A stretch of DNA of 64,000 bases from Sulfidibacter corallicola (lineage in GTDB: Bacteria > Acidobacteriota > Holophagae > Acanthopleuribacterales > Acanthopleuribacteraceae): NCBI RefSeq assembly GCF_017498545.1, contig NZ_CP071793.1:4427001-4491000 (forward strand). Direction: 5' to 3'. Each line of letters begins with the position of its first letter. Within the stretch, counting starts at the first letter, position 1. A model generated the notes under the pieces. That model saw only the letters and a program-made list of their open reading frames with translations. It made no database searches and was not told the DNA's origin. Position numbers and translations under genes: made by a program. Below are positions 63,201-64,000 of the stretch, in pieces.

Positions 63201-64000
63201 GCTCCTGAAGGAAGTTTACGCGCGCCATAAAATCGATCCCGGTGCGATCGACTACATCGTCACCCACGGTACCGGCACTAAATTGGGCGATCCCATTGAA
63301 ATCAACGCATTGGCCGAGGTCTTTAAAGACTGCCGAAAACAATCGTGCGCCCTGACCTCCACCAAAACCAATTTCGGTCACACCTTCGCCGCCTCGGGTC
63401 TGGTGAGTTTGATCGGTTTGGTTCAGGCCCTGCGGCACGAAACCATTCCCGCCAGTCTGCACTGCGAACGGGAAAACGATTACATCCCGTGGCAGGACAG
63501 CCCCTTTTACGTCAACAAAACCAACCAACCCTGGTTGGCGCAGGAGGAACGATTCAGACGGGGCGCCGTCAGCGCCTTCGGCATCAGCGGCACCAACGCG
63601 CACATGGTCGTCCGCGAATACAAAGACGATCGCCACACCGCTGGCCACCAGGCACCGTTCTATTTGCTCGCACTGTCCGCACAAAGCGAACAGTCGCTGC
63701 AAGGCAAGACCAAAGACATGATCGCCCTGTTGCAAACCTCGCCGCCCGACCTGGCAGAGATCAGCCACACGCTGCTGACGGGCCGCCACCACTTCCTGCA
63801 CCGCTGCGCCGTCGTCGCCCGCGACGCCGCATCCGCGTGTTACCTCTTGCAACGCATCGGCAGCGGGGAAAAACGGTCCGATCTGTTTCATGGCAAGGTC
63901 CCGCGTGGATTTGCGGGTCAAAAGGTGCTGAGCCTGTTTGGTCGGGAACTGCTGGAACGCAGCCGGTCCCAGCTCGCCGAACCCGATCGTTACCAGGAAT
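51205..64000 (+). CDS. Trans-AT PKS/NRPS, third gene (3' end outside window)
   Basis: The frame stays open from the ATG to the window edge (about 4,265 codons), so the gene is truncated only by the window. Order: serine adenylation domain (residues about 13-510), PCP (Ser562), two SagB-type oxidase domains, KS0 (Cys1265, Ala1400 at the catalytic-His position), ACP (Ser1723), KS (Cys1966, His2101)-KR (Tyr2747)-ACP (Ser2898), KS (Cys3146, His3281)-ACP (Ser3639), and a further KS (Cys3886, His4021) whose module runs off the end. It finishes a second oxazole and continues polyketide extension. The start is supported by a GGAG eight bases upstream and by the ATGA overlap. Its first domain pairs with the two Cyc domains that end the previous protein. 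Confidence 0.96.
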   Translation, partial: MNKSTDHSLIEKTQVLTTLHHLVEERAARAPQDVALRFEGESLTFFELNRRANQVAHFLRGLGMGPDKIIGVVMERSFELTTALLGVLKSGGAWLPLDPDYPEQRMNFILDDAGSTAVLTQAKHEELLRSFDGTVLSLDREWHYVAEESDANPSPMAMPHHLAYVIYTSGSTGQPKGCMIPHQAICNRLIWMRDAYQITDQDRILQKTPYTFDVSVWELFLPLLAGACQIVAKPDGHRDAHYLVDLINAERATVCHFVPSMLRFFLGQAQAHTCRTLRHVFASGEALPYDLTRRWMETMPAKLHNLYGPTEAAVDVSFWECEMRTDRKIPIGRAIQNIELYILDDDLRPVPDGEAGELHIGGIGLARGYLNRPELTQKTFVAHPFSNDPEARLYKTGDKARFLEDGNIEYLGRFDTQIKLRGFRIELGEIEAVLRSHQAVKDAAVAVQSQDDPRLVAYLDAEDVTAGQIKQFVKDRLPEYMVPNQVAFLDELPVSRHGKLDRKALPWPIANAQKQQPNETPAAKPTATFENVLAHLLGDFTRLVMVNDLKGDDDLFDAGATSLTVVLMVERIQTHFGVTVPVDVIMDTPTVAAMAHYVADRLGSVPEEIPPQERQISEPQSTELDWIDLAPVHLRDSAFRRVSIPTGFSAQSIDADRFGRFLSLLKQGRLEAKPKYMYASAGGLNPIQTYLFVKEDGVKDLDAGIYYYHPIKHRLHLIRSQSEFTPSAFMACDRASFAQAGFAVFFIAQMDAVKPVYQATSPLLAVLEAGYMGQLLVSRQADFGLGLRPVTGVAFDRIAAQFDLESGHRFIHCLLAGTPEQRPSTEPIWNLADHLRASGSAFEGSFASFLDTTEEPLAFLTTEDKDRLIAEQRHIRTSFPQTTIVPLESETIDPKRYAARSCKRVYLDQPVPAAHVGKLLALLGSKTLDGQARHLYPSITGTHDLEIYMYIKAGGVEGLDPGLYRYDPSRHALHRITRELSTAIKLCYTPFNRQHAQQAKFYVFLVAPLARWQPVFDRESTYLALLEAGYIGQMLLDRQAEFKLGICPIGGLMFDKIRLDFKLEAGDELIHSFVCGGFEGELPDDWKPIEIPAEHSQKSASLEDLAIVGLSGRYPGGEDLDDFLGLLERGETGFSERVFDASFRRDAAADTPETTRHHGGFLDRIDGFDAQLFKMTPVEARSIDPQERLLLETVWACLENAGYTSAELNRLAGRVGVFTGSMWSEYQQHAANQGQAAVSFPSSMANRISHFFGFKGPSIAVNTSCSSAMTALHYACRSIKAGDCKAAIIGGVNLMSHPYHLGLLHAMDFLSDQKEPRPFGLHADGWVPGEGVGAIIVKSVRDAQRDGDTIHGVIKGTALGFSGQAGRYGAPSAQMQKESMLAAIENAGVSIDSISYVEAAVSGASVADALETNAIKEIFQNSANAPTPIGSVKANIGHLESASAMSQLTKVLFQLKRGQIFPTLNTQPLNPMLQPEDGGLRIVGELTTWPNSDGPRRALINAFGATGSAGHLVLEEYPEPEPTAVEGEALIPLSAATPSQLRTLAARLHDALKTPPPLADIAHTLQVGRVHMTERLAFVADSPHDLREKLACYLKSDDPIRDCFQGSVASGEAPQEAGTEQDWRTIAQKWVRGARYSWTRFIDQTQPRRRTPLPTYPFARDAFWVEAPDSRATAVPQPTREPRQEGLEDQVETWLVERFAKITELPVASIDAHATFDAVGINSYIILQLNRDLEQAFGKLPKTLLFEYQTIHDLVDFFVTRHGDRLEDLFGTTPEWRDTRVATEGSPIEAPARQTEIAIIGISGRYPNSNDLESLWQNLEGGVDCISEIPEDRWDYRAYYHPDQPRPGKMYTKWGGFIEGVDQFDPLFFKMSPLEAEALDPQERLFLETVWHTFEDANYNRAALQAAFAGSVGVFVGVMSSDYQLFSGKPQEDDGLIIGSSFGSIANRISYFFDFHGPSMAVDTLCSSSLTALHLAVESIVRNECRAAVVGGVNLSIHPNKYIIQSQLTMSSSDGRCRSFGEGGDGFIPGEGVGAVLIKPLDRAIQDRDHIYGVIKGTSINHDGKTHGYTVPNPNAQADMIKGAIEAAGVDPADISYIEAHGTGTSLGDPVEIAGLTKAFGAGTNQNQYCALGSIKSNIGHLEAAAGMAGLTKILLQMKHGLLAPSLHAANLNKNIDFEQSPFYVQQELREWKRPVREGGTAPRIAGLSSFGAGGANAHAVIEEYRPDTAEPETVPDKALYAIPLSAKDEARLREMADNLLAFLKKPHIGLRNLAYTLQVGREPMEERLGFAATSIEEVRTKLSAFLTAESDGTGLYRNRVKRSREAVRPDDQAQAIQSWVEGAVIDWAGLYEHDEPRRIALPVYPFARERYWLPQAKPKRPAPQVEEESFELMHFEETWREQPLPKGAAPDIGTLVCFLSDRENQRTLLDGLEKRNPSIQVAFVGTDAVSPDAPETYQRALESACEEFGAIDGILYLWALEDGLWVRDTAPIVSLIQAIEATKIKPKHLVLAGGFRDGLERCYAESWIGFTRSLRAALPETRARVILQPIGPDLNDWTEKLTDEIGTNRAESVLYQAGKRHCLKVQPTPPLPTGDPAPIDGTVLITGGAGGLGLLFAEHLFKTRSVDLILTGRSPLSQEKRARLQAMQTGECRVVYLQADVCDAAGMKDGVARLDLGPITGVIHAAGLEPSGHIFDKTHEHFQAGLAAKIDGTQILDEVLAREPLEFVCYFSSTAAVLGDWGACDYAMANRFQTAYADYRNGLRTKCERQGRTLVLNWPLWQSGGMGQDREQARAYLQSSGQRFLETREGLDSFDRFLQAEQTQLLVFAARKDRIDRLLAITEVSAPKPRASRPEMRGLTVAQSIRWDLVDLVSGLMKIDKAKIDVESDLTNYGFDSISLANFAQCLTNHYGFEVTPAVFFGRSTLAELTRYFLDEHGDAVRRFYRQDPVGAQTAPQPREKVAPQPEAVVQPIRSTTREQGEPIAIIGMSGRFPQARSVEDMWRILENGENAVQEIPAERFDWRAYFGDPTTDASKTNCKWTGNIPGVAEFDPSFFEISPREAERMDPRQRLLLQESWNALEDAGYGARHIAECKTGMFVGVEEGEYQRMAAQGDLTSFHTGILAARLAYFLNLKGPTMAINTACSSSLVAAHQACQSLRNGECDTALAAGVNLMLTPEVYIGMAQAGMLSDQGTCFAFDQRADGMVPGEAVAVVVLKRLSQALRDGDPIHAVIPASGVNYDGKTSGITAPSGVSQTELIQSVYTRYHIEPESIDYIVAHGTGTPLGDPVEINALEKAFEGVGQHANCALTSTKTNFGHTFAASGLVSLIGMVQALRHETIPASLHCDRESDYIDWKTSPFYVNKSKRSWPKQANAARTGAVSSFGMSGTNAHMVVRDIRLEPSHTDAQPCYLLAFSAKTESALLERVKRFSELLERDPQLDLAGAGYTLLEGRHHFRYRLAMVVLDAEDARYLLQQLDNKSPHLFRGVVSRGFDPQPALRDYGQRLIEDGPVLQADPRKYGESLRALSELFCQGYDFSWSHFLGDKPPRRIHLPTYPFSRERYWIDREEPEVEWLEEPAEPVVAPSVSGNGRRLELTGLSTAACLEWELKEHMSGILKTQREMLESDMEFTEFGFDSIRLSELGLALTNHFQVEINPSIFFGYPTLEKLVPHLLDVHGDALRAFFRENPSNRPANPNPKSIAVRKPNRRRVVPAGAPAQAEPIAVIGMSGRFPQSRNVDDMWHILASGHNAVTEIPSERFDWRRYFDPAGSPGKTNCKWMGSLPDVKAFDSLFFEISPKEAETMDPRQRLLLQEAWNALEDAGYGQDRLNTDQVGMFVGVEQDDYQALRGAQGGVTSSHNGVLAARLAYFMNLTGPNMAINTACSSGLVAAHQAWLSLRNHECDLALAAGVNLVLTPGMFVAMSQSGMLSPDGKCFAFDQRANGMVPGEAVAVLVFKRLSQAERDGDPIYAVIEGSGVNYDGKTNGITAPSGVSQVRLLKEVYARHKIDPGAIDYIVTHGTGTKLGDPIEINALAEVFKDCRKQSCALTSTKTNFGHTFAASGLVSLIGLVQALRHETIPASLHCERENDYIPWQDSPFYVNKTNQPWLAQEERFRRGAVSAFGISGTNAHMVVREYKDDRHTAGHQAPFYLLALSAQSEQSLQGKTKDMIALLQTSPPDLAEISHTLLTGRHHFLHRCAVVARDAASACYLLQRIGSGEKRSDLFHGKVPRGFAGQKVLSLFGRELLERSRSQLAEPDRYQE
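51241..53010 (+). other. Serine adenylation domain A2 and peptidyl carrier PCP2
   Basis: Motifs seen: YTSGSTGQPKG, FDVSVWEL, NLYGPTEAAVD, YKTGDKAR and HGKLDRKAL. The specificity residues read D-V-W-H-F-S-L-V-D-K, identical to A1 and to the EntF serine code, so L-serine is predicted. The PCP has Ser562 in AGATSLTV. The domain begins about 13 residues into the protein. The break from Cyc4 therefore falls in the linker that stays continuous in the first copy. Confidence 0.95.
53100..54450 (+). other. Tandem SagB-type oxidase domains Ox3-Ox4
   Basis: This is a second pair of azoline-oxidase domains, equivalent to Ox1-Ox2. Ox3 has YASAGGLNPIQTYLFVK and GIYYYHPI; Ox4 has LYPSITGTHDLEIYMYIK and the EAGYIGQ helix. 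Ox4 is thus less degraded than Ox2 in the YPSAG region. The expected role is FMN-dependent oxidation of the second oxazoline to an oxazole on PCP2. Confidence 0.86.
54514..56510 (+). other. Module M12: non-elongating KS0 - ACP after the second oxazole
   Basis: The KS keeps Cys1265 (NTSCSSA) and NIGHLE, but the His motif is EAAVSGAS, with Ala1400 at the catalytic His. The ACP has Ser1723 in VGINSYII. The module mirrors M5 after the first oxazole and should transfer the oxazolyl chain without extension. Confidence 0.91.
56590..60040 (+). other. Module M13: KS-KR-ACP
   Basis: The KS is intact (Cys1966 in DTLCSSS, His2101 in EAHGTGT, NIGHLE) and is very like the M6 KS, which also follows an oxazole and KS0. 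From about base 58380 the module instead resembles M1: the same FEETW...LVCFLSD entry to the KR, TGGAGGLG, Tyr2747 in YAMANRF, and ACP Ser2898 in YGFDSISL. The KR lacks the LDD Asp (AGLEPSG), suggesting A-type. The predicted product is a beta-hydroxyl next to the oxazole (C15 oxygen in phorboxazole numbering). Confidence 0.93.
60151..62260 (+). other. Module M14: KS-ACP without KR
   Basis: The KS is intact (Cys3146 in NTACSSS, His3281 in VAHGTGT, NFGHT) and belongs to the same subgroup as M2. LPTYPF at about base 61868 is followed within about 40 residues by the ACP (Ser3639 in FGFDSIRL). There is no room for a KR. The beta-carbon should leave as a ketone unless a reductase acts in trans. In phorboxazole numbering this is C13. 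Confidence 0.92.
62371..64000 (+). other. Module M15 (partial): KS
   Basis: The KS is active by motif (Cys3886 in NTACSSG, His4021 in VTHGTGT, NFGHTFA), again of the M2/M14 subgroup, followed by the start of its post-KS linker. The window ends before any processing domain. If the phorboxazole comparison holds, the missing part should contain KR, DH and a second pyran-forming domain (C11-C15 ring). Confidence 0.9.

Noticed and set aside
1..64000. RNA genes, CRISPR arrays, insertion sequences, terminators, riboswitches
   Set aside because: The window is continuously coding on one strand with ATGA gene overlaps. I saw no intergenic space and no repeat array or inverted-repeat element.

Overview
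The whole window is coding. It holds the central part of a very large trans-acyltransferase (trans-AT) polyketide synthase / non-ribosomal peptide synthetase assembly line, all on the + strand. Three consecutive genes overlap by ATGA at both junctions. The first is open at the 5' edge and has more than 14,500 residues in view. The second has 2,534 residues. The third is open at the 3' edge with about 4,265 residues in view. No acyltransferase, thioesterase, tailoring gene, RNA gene, mobile element or intergenic gap is visible, so loading, AT, release and tailoring functions must lie outside the window. G+C is high (about 60% by eye). The host is probably a marine or animal-associated bacterium with large biosynthetic clusters. 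An acidobacterium of the Acanthopleuribacter type is my best guess, from product type rather than any taxonomic marker.

Layout, with modules numbered from the window edge: M0 (...ACP)-KR-ER-like; M1 KS-KR-ACP; M2 KS-KR-ACP; M3 KS0-MT-ACP; M4 KS-ACP; then Cyc-Cyc-A(Ser)-PCP-Ox-Ox; M5 KS0-ACP; M6 KS-DH-KR-cMT-ACP; M7 KS-KR-cMT-ACP; M8 KS-KR-ACP; M9 KS-DH-PS-KR-ACP; M10 KS // DH-KR-ACP (split between genes 1 and 2 with docking helices); M11 KS0-ACP; Cyc-Cyc // A(Ser)-PCP-Ox-Ox (split between genes 2 and 3); M12 KS0-ACP; M13 KS-KR-ACP; M14 KS-ACP; M15 KS-... (cut by the window edge). KS0 marks ketosynthases that keep the catalytic Cys but have Ala at the first catalytic His, and so should only pass the chain on.

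Reading the modules in order gives a chain with: 1,3-oxygens, one of them O-methylated; an unreduced ketone; a serine-derived oxazole; an alpha-methyl alkene; a hydroxyl next to a methyl-bearing carbon; a second hydroxyl; a tetrahydropyran closed by a pyran-synthase-like domain; a disubstituted alkene; a second serine-derived oxazole; then a hydroxyl and a ketone-level carbon. This order matches C37 to C13 of the sponge-derived phorboxazole macrolides almost position by position. It includes the C35 O-methyl, the C33 hemiketal carbon, both oxazoles, the C27/C28 alkene, the C22-C26 pyran and the C19/C20 alkene. Visible differences are the lack of a C-methyltransferase for C23 and of a KR for C13. 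The main conclusion is therefore that this is a phorboxazole-type bis-oxazole assembly line in a bacterium. The architecture is read directly from the sequence; the product is inferred.
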